Origin: DATARH01 sp050246595
GTDB lineage: Bacteria > Pseudomonadota > Alphaproteobacteria > ATCC43930 > CGMCC-115725
NCBI GenBank assembly: GCA_050246595.1
Contig: JBFWVT010000001.1
Coordinates: forward strand, 1 to 64,000
Length of the DNA stretch: 64,000 nucleotides
Direction of reading: 5' to 3'
The notes under the pieces were generated by a model. The model searched no databases. It had not been told where the DNA came from and saw nothing but the letters and a program-made list of their open reading frames with translations. The number at the start of each line of letters is the position of its first letter. Position 1 is the first letter of the stretch. The position numbers were made by a program, and so were the translations under genes. Below, one piece after another: positions 52,187 to 60,669 of this stretch.

Positions 52187-52645
52187 ATGGATGGTCTTTA
52201 TCTCGTTTCTGGTGACACGGCACCGGACGAATACCTGACCGGAGGACAACCCCCGAAGGAGCCGAGGATCGAGCCGGGCCAGATCTGGCTTGTCGAATGC
52301 GAACCGGCCGCTCTGTCGGCGTTTCACGCCGCCCTGCTGCGGCATGCGAACGTGGTGCTTTACGAGCGCGCTCTCGGTGCCGCCCTGGCCGAGTGCCTGC
52401 CGATCGGCGCGTATGCCGAACCGCTGTCGGCAACTGCGATACCAGGACCAGTGATCGCACAGCGCGCCCGGCACTTCGCCGCGGAGGGTTGGAGCGTTGT
52501 GCAACTGGTCGAACGGCGCGACGGAAGGGAGCGGCTTCCGCAGGTCGCGGCGGAATACCCGCGCCGGCCGGGCGGCGAGGCGTCGCTGGGTCAGCGCTCT
52601 CCGGCCCGGGGGCAGATTTTCACCGCGAACGGGCTGGCCGGGTGA
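52187..52645 (+). CDS. Degenerate SUMT-like small protein, cysI operon
   Basis: A 152-residue protein not firmly recognised. Residues 30-110 look like a worn N-terminal half of a tetrapyrrole methylase: GQIWLVECEPAALSAFHAALLRHANVVLYERAL parallels the V/I-WLV-G-x-GPGD, LTL-AL--L--AD-V-YD-L pattern, but the SAM-binding GAGPGD loop is missing and the C-terminal half is absent. It ends in a Pro/Arg/Gly-rich stretch. The stop overlaps the cysI start (TGATG), so it is translated with cysI. It could be a chaperone-like or siroheme-handling protein; no activity is claimed. Confidence 0.65.
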   Translation: MDGLYLVSGDTAPDEYLTGGQPPKEPRIEPGQIWLVECEPAALSAFHAALLRHANVVLYERALGAALAECLPIGAYAEPLSATAIPGPVIAQRARHFAAEGWSVVQLVERRDGRERLPQVAAEYPRRPGGEASLGQRSPARGQIFTANGLAG

Positions 52646-54363
52646 TGGCGCAGATAGGCCCGCCAATGAACACAATCGACAACATCTCGAAGGCCGAAGC
52701 CGTCAAGCAGCAGAGCCGGCAATTGCGCGGCACTCTCGCACGCGACCTCGCCGATCCGGAGACGCCGTTCGACAGCACCGGCTACAGCCTGCTGAAGTTT
52801 CACGGCACCTATCAGGGCTACGACCGCGACAGCGCCACCGCGCGCAAGCAGCAGGGCCGGGACAAGCTGTGGCAGTTCATGGTGCGCGTCCGCATCCCCG
52901 GCGGGCGGCTGACCGCGGATCAATATCTGGCGCTCGACGACCTCGCCGACCGCCATGCGAACGGAACATTGCGGGTCACGACAAGGCAGAGCATCCAGTT
53001 TCACGGCGTGGTGAAATCCGGGCTGAAGGCGACGATCGCCGGGATCAATCAGGCGCTGCTGACGACGCTGGCGGCGTGCGGCGATGTCGTGCGCACCGTG
53101 ACGACCGTGCCGGCGCCGATCGCCGATCCGGTGCATCGCCGGCTCGACGCCGACGCGCGGCTGCTCTCGGCGCATCTGCTGCCGAAGACCGGCGCCTATC
53201 ACGAGATCTGGCTCGACGGCGAGAAGGTGACGGACGAGGAGCCGGTCGATCCGCTCTACGGCGAGCGCTATCTGCCGCGCAAATTCAAGATCGGCCTCGC
53301 GATCCCCGAGGACAATACGATCGACGTGCTGACCAACGATCTCGCGATCGTTGCGCTGTTCGAGAACGACCGGCTGCTCGGATACAATTTCCTGCTCGGC
53401 GGCGGGCACGGGATGACGCACAACAAGCCGGCGACCTATCCGCGGCTGGCGACGCCGGTCGCGTTTGTCGAACCCGACGATCTGCTCGTCGCCGCCGAAG
53501 CCGTCGTGCGGCTGCACCGCGACTGGGGCGACCGCGGCAACCGCCGCCACGCCCGGCTCAAATACATCATCGCCGAGCGCGGTGAGGAGTTCGCGCGTGC
53601 ACGCCTCTCCGAAGACCTGGGAAAGACGCTGGCGCCGTGCCGGGCGATGCCGGAATTCCGCGTTCCCGACCATCTGGGGTGGCACGCGCAGGGCGACGGA
53701 AAACTCTATCTCGGCGTGCCGGTGCCGAGCGGGCGGATCGCGGATGAGGGCCGCGTCCGGCTGCGCACGGCGCTGCGCGAGATCGTTGGTCGGTTTGGCG
53801 TCAACCCGATCCTGATGCCGACGCAGGACATCATCCTGAGCGACATTTTCCTCCGTGACCGCGAGGCGATTGCGGAGATTTTGCGCGCGCATGGCATACG
53901 TCTTGCGGAGGAACTTCTCCCGGTCGAGCGCTGGGCGCTGGCGTGCCCGGCCTTGCCGAGTTGCGGTCTGGCGCTGACCGAGGCGGAGCGGGTGCGGGAG
54001 GAAATCGTCGGCGCGATTGCGGCGCGGCTGCGGCGCCGCGGGCTTCAAGACGAGCGGATCAGCGTGCGCATCACCGGCTGCCCGAATGGCTGCGCCCGGC
54101 CGTATAACGGCGATATCGGGATTGTCGGCCGGATGCCGGGGTTTTATTCGCTCTATATCGGCGGCGATTTCGCGGGGACCCGGCTCAACCAGCCTTTCGC
54201 CGACCGGCTCGATATCGCCGGGCTGGCCGACGCGCTCGATCCGCTGTTCGGGCGGTTCGCCGGCGAGCGGCTGGAGGGGGAAGGGTTTGGCGATTTCTGC
54301 CACCGGATCGGGATCGACGCGCCGCGCCAGCAGATCGAGCCGCACCGGAGCCGAACGGCTTGA
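52645..54363 (+). CDS. cysI: Nitrite/sulfite reductase hemoprotein
   Basis: A 572-residue siroheme/[4Fe-4S] reductase of the sulfite reductase beta-component type, reducing sulfite to sulfide with six electrons. The N-terminal half has LRVTTRQSIQFHGV, the siroheme-binding region. The four cluster Cys are in CPALPSC (C-x5-C) and TGCPNGCARPY (C-x3-C). The length is that of CysI. The ATG at 52645 overlaps the upstream stop by one base. cobA nearby would supply precorrin-2 for siroheme. No CysJ flavoprotein is in the window, so the electron donor (NADPH flavoprotein or ferredoxin) is open. Confidence 0.92.
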   Translation: MAQIGPPMNTIDNISKAEAVKQQSRQLRGTLARDLADPETPFDSTGYSLLKFHGTYQGYDRDSATARKQQGRDKLWQFMVRVRIPGGRLTADQYLALDDLADRHANGTLRVTTRQSIQFHGVVKSGLKATIAGINQALLTTLAACGDVVRTVTTVPAPIADPVHRRLDADARLLSAHLLPKTGAYHEIWLDGEKVTDEEPVDPLYGERYLPRKFKIGLAIPEDNTIDVLTNDLAIVALFENDRLLGYNFLLGGGHGMTHNKPATYPRLATPVAFVEPDDLLVAAEAVVRLHRDWGDRGNRRHARLKYIIAERGEEFARARLSEDLGKTLAPCRAMPEFRVPDHLGWHAQGDGKLYLGVPVPSGRIADEGRVRLRTALREIVGRFGVNPILMPTQDIILSDIFLRDREAIAEILRAHGIRLAEELLPVERWALACPALPSCGLALTEAERVREEIVGAIAARLRRRGLQDERISVRITGCPNGCARPYNGDIGIVGRMPGFYSLYIGGDFAGTRLNQPFADRLDIAGLADALDPLFGRFAGERLEGEGFGDFCHRIGIDAPRQQIEPHRSRTA

Positions 54364-54385
54364 CGAGGCTTGGGGGGTCCTGAAT

Positions 54386-54463
54386 GCGCATCCCCGGCGA
54401 AAGCCGGGGTCCATTCCTCCGCCATCCGGGAGGCGGGTAAGTGGTTCCCGGCTTTCGCCGGGG
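54386..54463. repeat. Intergenic inverted repeat with CCCGGCTTTCGCCGGG palindromes
   Basis: Two palindromes, CCCCGGC-GAAA-GCCGGGG (54392-54409) and CCCGGC-TTTC-GCCGGG (about 54447-54463), face each other, with complementary flanks (GCGCATCCCC and GGGGCTGCG). This is the type of dispersed element seen between genes in many proteobacteria. It directly follows cysI. Confidence 0.7.
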
Positions 54464-54494
54464 CTGCGTATTTGACAGCTGGCGCGAGCCTGCC

Positions 54495-54572
54495 TCAGCC
54501 CATCGTGCGCCGCAGGTTCGCGTCGAGCTTGTCGAGGAACTGGTTCGTCGTCAGCCAGGGGTGGTCGTCGCT
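54495..54572 (-). pseudogene. C-terminal relic of a dimeric NADP isocitrate dehydrogenase (icd)
   Basis: On the minus strand 24 codons before a TGA at 54497-54495 read DDHPWLTTNQFLDKLDANLR and RTMG. That is close to the C-terminus of classical dimeric isocitrate dehydrogenases of alphaproteobacteria (PDQ-WL-TT-FLDKIDENL pattern, as I remember it). No start codon or rest of the gene precedes it; a stop occurs further upstream in the frame. The intact gene upstream on the same strand (54605-56839) is the unrelated monomeric type of the same enzyme. Most simply this is the remnant of a replaced icd. Confidence 0.6.
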
Positions 54573-54604
54573 GGCTGCCCTGGGCGGCTCTACCTGACGC
54601 GGCG

Positions 54605-56839
54605 TCAGAGAGCGGCGAGGGCGGCGTTCAGCGTTGCGCTCGGCCGCATCGCCGCCGATGTCCTGGCCGGATCGGGCAGATAATAACCGCCGGTGTCCAC
54701 CTTCTTGCCCTGCGCGGCGATCAGCTCGGCATTGATCTTGGCCTCGTTGGCCGCCAGCGTCTCCGCCAGCGGTTTGAAGCGGGCCGCCAGCGCCGGGCTT
54801 TTGTCCTGCGCGGCGAGCGCCTGCGCCCAGTACAGCGCCAGGTAGAAATGGCTGCCGCGATTGTCAATTTCGCCAACCCGCCGCGCCGGCGAGCGGTTGT
54901 ACTCAAGGATCTTGCCGTTGGCCTCGTCGAGCGTCTCGGCCAGAACCTGCACGTCCTTGTTCCCGCTGGTCTGCGCCAGATGTTCCAGCGACGCGCCAAG
55001 CGCCAGGAACTCGCCGAGCGAATCCCAGCGCAGATAGCCTTCCTGCTGAAACTGCTGCACATGCCTGGGCGCCGAACCGCCGGCCCCGGTCTCGAACAGC
55101 CCGCCGCCCGCCAGCAGCGGAACGATCGACAGCATCTTGGCCGACGTGCCCAGCTCCATGATCGGGAAAAGATCGGTCAGGTAGTCGCGCAGCACGTTGC
55201 CGGTGACGGAGATCGTGTCGAGCCCCTTGCGGATGCGGTCGAGCGAGAATTTCATCGCCTCGACCGGCGCCAGGATGCGGATGTCGAGACCCGATGTGTC
55301 TTCGTCTTTCAGGTATGTCTCGACCTTGGCGATCAGCTGCGCGTCGTGCGCGCGTTTGGCGTCGAGCCAGAACACCGCCGGGGTGTTGGTCAGGCGCGCG
55401 CGGCGCACCCCGAGCTTGACCCAGTCCCGGATCGGCGCGTCCTTGGTCTGGCACATCCGGAAGATGTCGCCGGTCTCGACCGGCCGTGACAGCAGAACCG
55501 TGCCGTCATCGGCGACCACTCGCACGGTGCCGCCGCCCGTTCCGCCCGGGGCAACCTCGAACGTCTTGTCGTGCGAGCCGTATTCCTCGGCTGCCTGCGC
55601 CATCAGCCCGACATTCGGCACGGAACCCATCGTCTTCGGGTCGAAGGCGCCATGCGCCTTGCAGTCCTCGATGACGGCCTGATACAGCCTTGCATAGGAA
55701 CGATCGGGGATCGCGGCGATCACGTCGTGCAGCTCGCCGTCAGGACCCCACATGCGCCCGGATTCGCGGATCATCGCCGGCATCGACGCATCGATGATGA
55801 CGTCGCTCGGCACGTGCAGATTGGTGATGCCCCGGTCGGAATTGACCATGGCCAGACCGGGCCGCTTTGCGTACTCGGCCTGGATGTCGGCCTTGATCGC
55901 CGCCTTTTCGGCCTCCGGCAAGGTCTCGATCCGGGTCAGCATGTCGCCCACCCCGTTGTCGGGATCGACCCCCAGGCGCGCCAGCGTGGCGCCGTGCTTC
56001 TCGAACACATCGGCGAAGAACACGGACACGCAGTGACCGAAGATAATCGGATCGGAGATCTTCATCATGGTCGTCTTGACGTGCAGCGAGAACAGGATGC
56101 CGTCCTGCTTTGCGGCGTCGATCTGCGCGGCGAAGAATTCGCGCAACGCGTTGCGGTTCATCACCGACGCGTCGATAACCTCGCCGGTCTGAAGCGGTGT
56201 CTTCGCCTTCAGCACCGTGACCGCGCCGTCGCTCGCGACCAGCTCGATACGGGCGTTGGTCGGCGCCGCAACGGTCGTCGCGACCTCCGAACCGTAGAAA
56301 TCGCCGCCCGACATGTGCGCGACGCGCGTTTTCGAGTCCTTGCTCCAGGCGCCCATCCTGTGCGGATTGTTGCGCGCGTACTGCTTGACGGCGCCGGCGG
56401 CGCGGCGGTCGGAATTGCCCTCGCGCAGCACCGGGTTGACGGCGCTGCCGAGCACCTTGCCGTAGCGGGCGCGGATTTCCTTGTCCGCCGGCGTCGCGTC
56501 GCCGTCGGGATAGTCCGGCACGTCGTAGCCCTTGCTCTGTAGTTCCTTGATCGCGGCCTTGAGTTGCGGGATCGAGGCGGAGATGTTGGGCAGCTTGATG
56601 ATGTTGGCCTCGGGGCGCAGCGTAAGCTGGCCAAGCTCGGCGAGTTCGTCGTCGATCCTTTGCGCCGGCGTCAGTTTGTCGGGGAAATTGGCGATGATGC
56701 GGCCGGTCAGCGAAATGTCCTTCAGCTTCATCGTCACGCCGGCCGCCCCGACAAAGGCTTCGACGATCGGCAGAAGGGAAAACGTCGCAAGCGCAGGTGC
56801 TTCGTCAACCTTCGTCCAAACGATTTCGAGACCTGACAT
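54605..56839 (-). CDS. icd: Isocitrate dehydrogenase, NADP-dependent, monomeric type
   Basis: A 744-residue monomeric (type II) isocitrate dehydrogenase, making 2-oxoglutarate and NADPH. Typical marks are WTKVDEAPALATFSLLPIVEAF at the start, LPNISASIPQLKAAIKELQ, the Ser/Asn/Arg substrate residues in EGNSDRRAA, HVKTTMMKISDPIIFGH, and DMLTRIETLPEA. The length matches the family (about 740). The ATG at 56839 has CGAGGTGC ahead. Unlike the dimeric enzyme it is one chain with both domains. It is a single-gene unit; what looks like the tail of a dimeric icd lies just downstream. Confidence 0.96.
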   Translation of the reverse strand: MSGLEIVWTKVDEAPALATFSLLPIVEAFVGAAGVTMKLKDISLTGRIIANFPDKLTPAQRIDDELAELGQLTLRPEANIIKLPNISASIPQLKAAIKELQSKGYDVPDYPDGDATPADKEIRARYGKVLGSAVNPVLREGNSDRRAAGAVKQYARNNPHRMGAWSKDSKTRVAHMSGGDFYGSEVATTVAAPTNARIELVASDGAVTVLKAKTPLQTGEVIDASVMNRNALREFFAAQIDAAKQDGILFSLHVKTTMMKISDPIIFGHCVSVFFADVFEKHGATLARLGVDPDNGVGDMLTRIETLPEAEKAAIKADIQAEYAKRPGLAMVNSDRGITNLHVPSDVIIDASMPAMIRESGRMWGPDGELHDVIAAIPDRSYARLYQAVIEDCKAHGAFDPKTMGSVPNVGLMAQAAEEYGSHDKTFEVAPGGTGGGTVRVVADDGTVLLSRPVETGDIFRMCQTKDAPIRDWVKLGVRRARLTNTPAVFWLDAKRAHDAQLIAKVETYLKDEDTSGLDIRILAPVEAMKFSLDRIRKGLDTISVTGNVLRDYLTDLFPIMELGTSAKMLSIVPLLAGGGLFETGAGGSAPRHVQQFQQEGYLRWDSLGEFLALGASLEHLAQTSGNKDVQVLAETLDEANGKILEYNRSPARRVGEIDNRGSHFYLALYWAQALAAQDKSPALAARFKPLAETLAANEAKINAELIAAQGKKVDTGGYYLPDPARTSAAMRPSATLNAALAAL

Positions 56840-57000
56840 GCTTGCACCTCGAAACTTGCGTGCGGGATTGCGTCGGGCCGGCGCGAGCGACGCGAGGGTC
56901 GCGACCATACTGGGGCCGGCGGGGGGAGGCAATGTCCGTGTCCGGAACCGGCCCGCGACCCGGATCGGCCGCCGCGCGCCCGTCGCGACGGAATAATCCA

Positions 57001-57022
57001 CTGGCGCAAGAGCTTGCGCCAG
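57001..57022. repeat. 10-bp palindrome CTGGCGCAAG-AG-CTTGCGCCAG
   Basis: A perfect hairpin of 10-bp arms and a 2-base centre, 162 bases upstream of the icd start. No T-run. It may be an operator or part of a small dispersed element; no second copy was noticed. Confidence 0.6.
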
Positions 57023-57289
57023 CAATCTCAGGCACCATGAGAAGTTCGCGCCCAGGTTATGAAAGCGTGCCTCCCTCGCGTTTAGAAATCTCTGCTTTTC
57101 AATAGTTTAGAAAATATTGCCTATTTTTTAGGCGTTGGTTGCAAACCGAGGAGACGCGGGAGCGCGGGGCCGTAGTCAACGGGTTTCCCACAAAGTTTTC
57201 CACAGACTTCGTGGACAGGGCCGCTTCCGTCGTGGATTCTCGATGCGCGTCAGGATGTTGCGCCGGGACAGAGCGCTCATGGCAGGGGC
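57023..57289. other. AT-rich intergenic region with DnaA-box-like sequences
   Basis: No gene. Bases 57086-57133 are strikingly AT-rich for this genome and contain GCCTA-TTTTT-TAGGC (57119-57133). About 60 bases further are TTTCCCACA (57184-57192) and TTTTCCACA (57196-57204), the second matching TTWTNCACA. The region must hold the icd promoter. Confidence 0.5.
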
Positions 57290-57868
57290 TCACGGCAGGT
57301 CGGCGCGAAAACCGCCGCCCGAGCGGACCTGTTGCAGCGCGCCGAGCAGTTCCGGGACGCCGGGCACGACCTCCAGCAAGCGCGGGACGAGCGGCGCGGC
57401 GAAGCGGTGCGCAACCAGATGATCGAGAAGTGCGCGCAGCGGTTGCCAGTACCCGTCGATATCGACAAGAAAGACCGGTTTGTCGTGCAGACCGAGCTGA
57501 CGCCACGTCACGATCTCAAACATCTCGTCGAGCGTGCCGATACCGCCCGGCAAGACCGCGAACGCATCCGATCGTTCGGCCATTACGCGTTTGCGTTCGT
57601 GCATGCTGCCGGTGATGACCAGCTCGGTAAGACCGGGATGCGCCAGTTCGGCGTCGCGCAGCGCGCCGGGTATGATCCCGACCACCCGTCCGCCCGCGTC
57701 GAGAGCGGCATCGGCAACCAGACCCATCAGCCCGATCCGGCCGCCGCCAAAGACGACATCGATCCCCGCCTGCGCCAACGCGCTCCCGAGTTCGCGCGCG
57801 GCGTCGCGATAGCGCTCGCCGACCGCGCCGGCGGAGCCGCAATAGACGCACACCCGGCTGATGCTCAT
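57290..57868 (-). CDS. LOG family (TIGR00730) protein
   Basis: A 192-residue Rossmann-fold protein of the Lonely Guy family, phosphoribohydrolases acting on nucleoside 5'-monophosphates such as cytokinin precursors. VCVYCGSAGAVG opens it, FGGGRIGLMGLVAD is the nucleotide loop, and the family signatures MHERKRVM and PGGIGTLDEMFE are intact, with the catalytic Arg and Glu. The ATG at 57868 fits best; in-frame ATG at 57919 is possible. A 7-codon ORF with a strong GGGAGGAAAG site ends in an ATGA overlap with this start. Confidence 0.93.
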   Translation of the reverse strand: MSISRVCVYCGSAGAVGERYRDAARELGSALAQAGIDVVFGGGRIGLMGLVADAALDAGGRVVGIIPGALRDAELAHPGLTELVITGSMHERKRVMAERSDAFAVLPGGIGTLDEMFEIVTWRQLGLHDKPVFLVDIDGYWQPLRALLDHLVAHRFAAPLVPRLLEVVPGVPELLGALQQVRSGGGFRADLP

Positions 57869-57972
57869 GACCGCTTGCGGATTGTCATCTTTCCTCCCGT
57901 AATCCGTGATCCGCGGCATTGCAAGCGCGCCGGTGCCGGAATAGACTGCTGCAACGTGCGGGAACGTCAAGC

Positions 57973-59043
57973 ATGCGGCCTTCTTTGCGGAGCGTCGTCT
58001 GGTTCGCGTGGGGCGTCGTTGCGCTGCTGATCGCGGCGACAGCGATTTTCCGCGCCTATGACGAGCCGGAGCCTGTGGCCCGGCAGCAAGCGGCATCGCC
58101 GCTCCCGCCGATGTCCCCAGCCGGTGCCGGCATGGCCCCGTCCGCCGCGACCGCCGCACCGACGCTCTCCTCGGAGGCGCGCGGCGTCACGCCGCCCAGC
58201 TTTGACATCGTTTCCGTCGACCGCAGCGGCCAGGCCGTGATCGCCGGCCGCGCCGCTCCCGGCGACCGGGTCCGCGTGCTCGACGGCGAGACGCCGATCG
58301 GCGAGGTCCGCGCCGACGCGCGCGGCGAATGGGTGCTGGTGCCGCAGACGCCGATGGCGGCCGGCGATCGCCAGCTCGGGGTCGAGGCGATCGCCGCAAA
58401 GGACGGCGCCGTTCGCCGCTCGCCCGATGTCGTCGCGCTGTCGGTGATGCCGCACGAGCCGGCCCAGAACGGAAGATCAACCGGCGGAAGATTGGCCGGC
58501 GGCACCGCGACCCTCGCCGTGCTGCTGCCGGGCGAGCCGGGCGTGCCGGCCCGCATCCTGCAACGTCCGGAGGCGGCGGCCGGGGATCGCAAACTGTCGC
58601 TCGATGCGGCCGATTACGGCGCGCCGGACCGGCTGGTGCTGTCCGGCAGCGCCGAGCCGCGGGCGCGGCTCAATATCTATGCCGGCGGGCGTCTGCTCGG
58701 CAGCGCCACCGCGGACGATGCCGGCAAATGGGTGTTGCGGTCGGCCTACCGGCAGCCGGCCGGCGGGATCGAACTGCGCCTCGACCAGCTTGCCGCTGAC
58801 GGCAGCATCGCGCGCCGCGTCGCCGCGCCGTTGAACGTGCCCCCCGTCAGTCTGACGGGTCGCGACGCGATCCGCGACGGCGACACCTATGTCGTCGCGC
58901 GCGGCAATAGCCTGTGGCTGATCGCCCGCCGCGCCTACGGTCAGGGACTGCGCTACACTGCGATCTACGCGGCCAACCAGGACACGATCCGCGATCCGCA
59001 CCGGATCTATCCGGGACAGGAATTGCGGCTGCCGCAGCCCTGA
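57973..59043 (+). CDS. LysM domain protein with Ig-like repeats, membrane-anchored
   Basis: A 356-residue envelope protein. A single membrane helix or uncleaved signal (VVWFAWGVVALLIAATAIF) is followed by a Pro/Ala-rich linker to about residue 70. Two bacterial Ig-like modules follow (IVSVDRSGQAVIAGRAAPGDRVRVLD, and LVLSGSAEPRARLNIYAGG), and the C-terminus is a LysM domain: TYVVARGNSLWLIARRAYGQGLRYTAIYAANQ, ending IYPGQELRLP. LysM binds peptidoglycan. The start is the ATG at 57973. It diverges from the LOG gene. Proteins of this layout are frequent in Rhodospirillales; their role is unknown. Confidence 0.88.
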   Translation: MRPSLRSVVWFAWGVVALLIAATAIFRAYDEPEPVARQQAASPLPPMSPAGAGMAPSAATAAPTLSSEARGVTPPSFDIVSVDRSGQAVIAGRAAPGDRVRVLDGETPIGEVRADARGEWVLVPQTPMAAGDRQLGVEAIAAKDGAVRRSPDVVALSVMPHEPAQNGRSTGGRLAGGTATLAVLLPGEPGVPARILQRPEAAAGDRKLSLDAADYGAPDRLVLSGSAEPRARLNIYAGGRLLGSATADDAGKWVLRSAYRQPAGGIELRLDQLAADGSIARRVAAPLNVPPVSLTGRDAIRDGDTYVVARGNSLWLIARRAYGQGLRYTAIYAANQDTIRDPHRIYPGQELRLPQP

Positions 59044-59127
59044 TCCGACGGGAGAACGCTTTCGGCCGGCGGCGCGACCGCGCCGAGCCGCCGGAGCCGG
59101 GCTTGGTGGGATACCGTGCCGCCTCGT

Positions 59128-59547
59128 TTATGGGGTCGGGGTCGCGATGACCATCCACGACACGCCAAAGCGGTCGGCGACGACGCCAAAGCGCGGCGAG
59201 AAGAAGGTCTCGCCGATCGGCATCTGCACCTGCCCGCTCTCGCCGAGCGCGTTGAACAGGCGATCGGCTTCGGCCTCGCTCGCCACTTCGAGCGACAGCG
59301 ACACACCCTGAAACGAGGCCGTGCCGGTCGCGCACCCATCCGACGCCATGATCTCGGTCTCGCCGACCCGGAGGCTGGAATGCATGATCTTGTTCTCCGA
59401 ACCGGGCGGGATCATGCCGGGCGGCGGCGGGTCCGGGCTTTCGCTGAAGCGCATCAGCATCACCACCTCGGCGCCGAGCGTCTTTTTGTAGAACTCGATA
59501 GCCTCCTCGCAGCGACCGTTGAAAAACAGATAGGGTTGCACCTTCAT
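59128..59547 (-). CDS. VOC family protein, PhnB-like
   Basis: A 139-residue single-chain VOC protein. VQPYLFFNGRCEEAIEFYKKTLGAEV opens it, the middle has IMHSSLRVGETEIMASD and the end is RFGVVADRFGVSWMV, the usual pattern of the PhnB/3-demethylubiquinone-9 methyltransferase-like family. Function is not known. The ATG at 59547 has GAAGGAAA ahead. It follows the DUF1428 gene by 44 bases on the same strand; DUF1428 and PhnB-like VOC genes are often neighbours, as I recall. Confidence 0.9.
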   Translation of the reverse strand: MKVQPYLFFNGRCEEAIEFYKKTLGAEVVMLMRFSESPDPPPPGMIPPGSENKIMHSSLRVGETEIMASDGCATGTASFQGVSLSLEVASEAEADRLFNALGESGQVQMPIGETFFSPRFGVVADRFGVSWMVIATPTP

Positions 59548-59591
59548 CGCGTATTTCCTTCTCGATTTCGGTTGTTGAAACTCGCACCGCC

Positions 59592-59957
59592 TCACATCGC
59601 GAGCAGCACCTGGAAGCCGCCCCAGAACATGCGTTTGCCGTCAAAGGGCATCGCGTTCGGGTCCATCTTGATGCGCGGATCGCTCATCACCGCCTCCAGA
59701 ACGCGGTCGCGGTGCTCGCGCGACTCGTAGACGATCCACGAGAACACGACGATTTCGTCGTCCCGGAGCTGTACCGACTGCGGGAAGGAGGTGACTTCGC
59801 CGGGCTTTACATCGTCGGCGATGCACTCGACATATTCGAGTGCGCCGTGCTCTTTCCACACCCGGCCCGCTGTTTCGGACATTTGCCTGTAGGCCTCGAT
59901 ATTCTCCTTCGGCACGGGCAGGACGAAACCGTCGACATATTTGCCTGACTTGTCCAT
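59592..59957 (-). CDS. DUF1428 family protein
   Basis: A 121-residue ferredoxin-like-fold protein with the DUF1428 pattern: YVDGFVLPVPKENIEAYRQMSETAGRVWKEHGALEYVEC at the start and VVFSWIVYESREHRDRVLEAVMSDPR, then MPFDGKRMFWGGFQVL at the end. GAGAGGA is 4 bases before the ATG at 59957. Family function is unknown; related folds are dimeric alpha/beta barrels. First gene of a pair with the PhnB-like VOC gene. Confidence 0.9.
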   Translation of the reverse strand: MDKSGKYVDGFVLPVPKENIEAYRQMSETAGRVWKEHGALEYVECIADDVKPGEVTSFPQSVQLRDDEIVVFSWIVYESREHRDRVLEAVMSDPRIKMDPNAMPFDGKRMFWGGFQVLLAM

Positions 59958-60264
59958 GGTCCTCTCCTCTCGCTTTTGGGTAGTGACTCGGTTTGGTTGG
60001 AGGAGCGCCGTAGCGATCATGCTTTTCTATGGGGTTGTCTCGTCCTTGTCGTCGAGGCGGATCAATTCGCGGCGCCGCCGATCCCAGGAGGAGCCGAACA
60101 GGACGGGGCGGGCACTGTCGCGCTTGCCGTCGGAGAATTGAAAACGGCAGGTGCCCAGGTGCGTTACCGGGCGGTGTCACGCAAGTCCCGGACCGCTCCC
60201 GGCTCGGACCGTCCCGACCGAACGACCCCGCTCTCCTATCGCGGCCGCGGCTTCCCGGCGACGA
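59958..60264. other. 307-base intergenic region with an unexplained open frame
   Basis: On the minus strand, 60176 to 60027 is open for 49 codons with protein-like text (HLGTCRFQFSDGKRD, then VLFGSSWDRRRRELIRLDD) ending in TAG, but no usual start codon stands near its beginning and a TGA precedes it. It could be the broken 3' end of a gene. I do not recognise it. The rest holds the DUF1428 promoter region and the end of the ridA-like gene. Confidence 0.35.
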
Positions 60265-60669
60265 TCACCCGGCGCGCGGTCCGGTCCTGGCCGCTGCGAC
60301 CGCCTCGATTTCGATCAGCCATTCCGGTCTGACGAGCGCCTTGACAATGATCGTCGCCGAACCGGGGCGGGCGTCGCCAAAGTATTTCGCCCGCGCCGCG
60401 CCGGCCGCGGCTACGTCCTCGGGCCGCACCAGATAGGTGGTGATCTTCACCAGATCCCCGATCTCCATGCCGGCATCGGCGAGGATGGCGATGATGTTGC
60501 GCCAGCACGCCTCGGCCTGGGCCTCGACGCCGTCCGGGACGGTGCCGTCCGGCAGCACGCCGACTTCGCCGGAAATATAGAGGAGCCGGGAGCCTTCGGG
60601 CACCTCGACCGCATGGCTGTAGGGTCCGAATGGCGCGGCCACATTCTGCGGCGTGTGGCGGATATTCAT
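60265..60669 (-). CDS. RidA family protein
   Basis: A 134-residue YjgF/YER057c/UK114-fold protein. APFGPYSHAVEVPEGSRLLYISGEVG begins it, and VKITTYLVRPEDVAAAGAARAKYF and ATIIVKALVRPEWLIEIEAVA are the conserved later parts. True RidA enzymes hydrolyse reactive 2-aminoacrylate, using an Arg in a PxR-V/I-E motif near position 105. Here the sequence is RPEWLIEIE, so the motif is shifted and imine deaminase activity is unproven. The ATG is at 60669. Confidence 0.88.
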   Translation of the reverse strand: MNIRHTPQNVAAPFGPYSHAVEVPEGSRLLYISGEVGVLPDGTVPDGVEAQAEACWRNIIAILADAGMEIGDLVKITTYLVRPEDVAAAGAARAKYFGDARPGSATIIVKALVRPEWLIEIEAVAAARTGPRAG

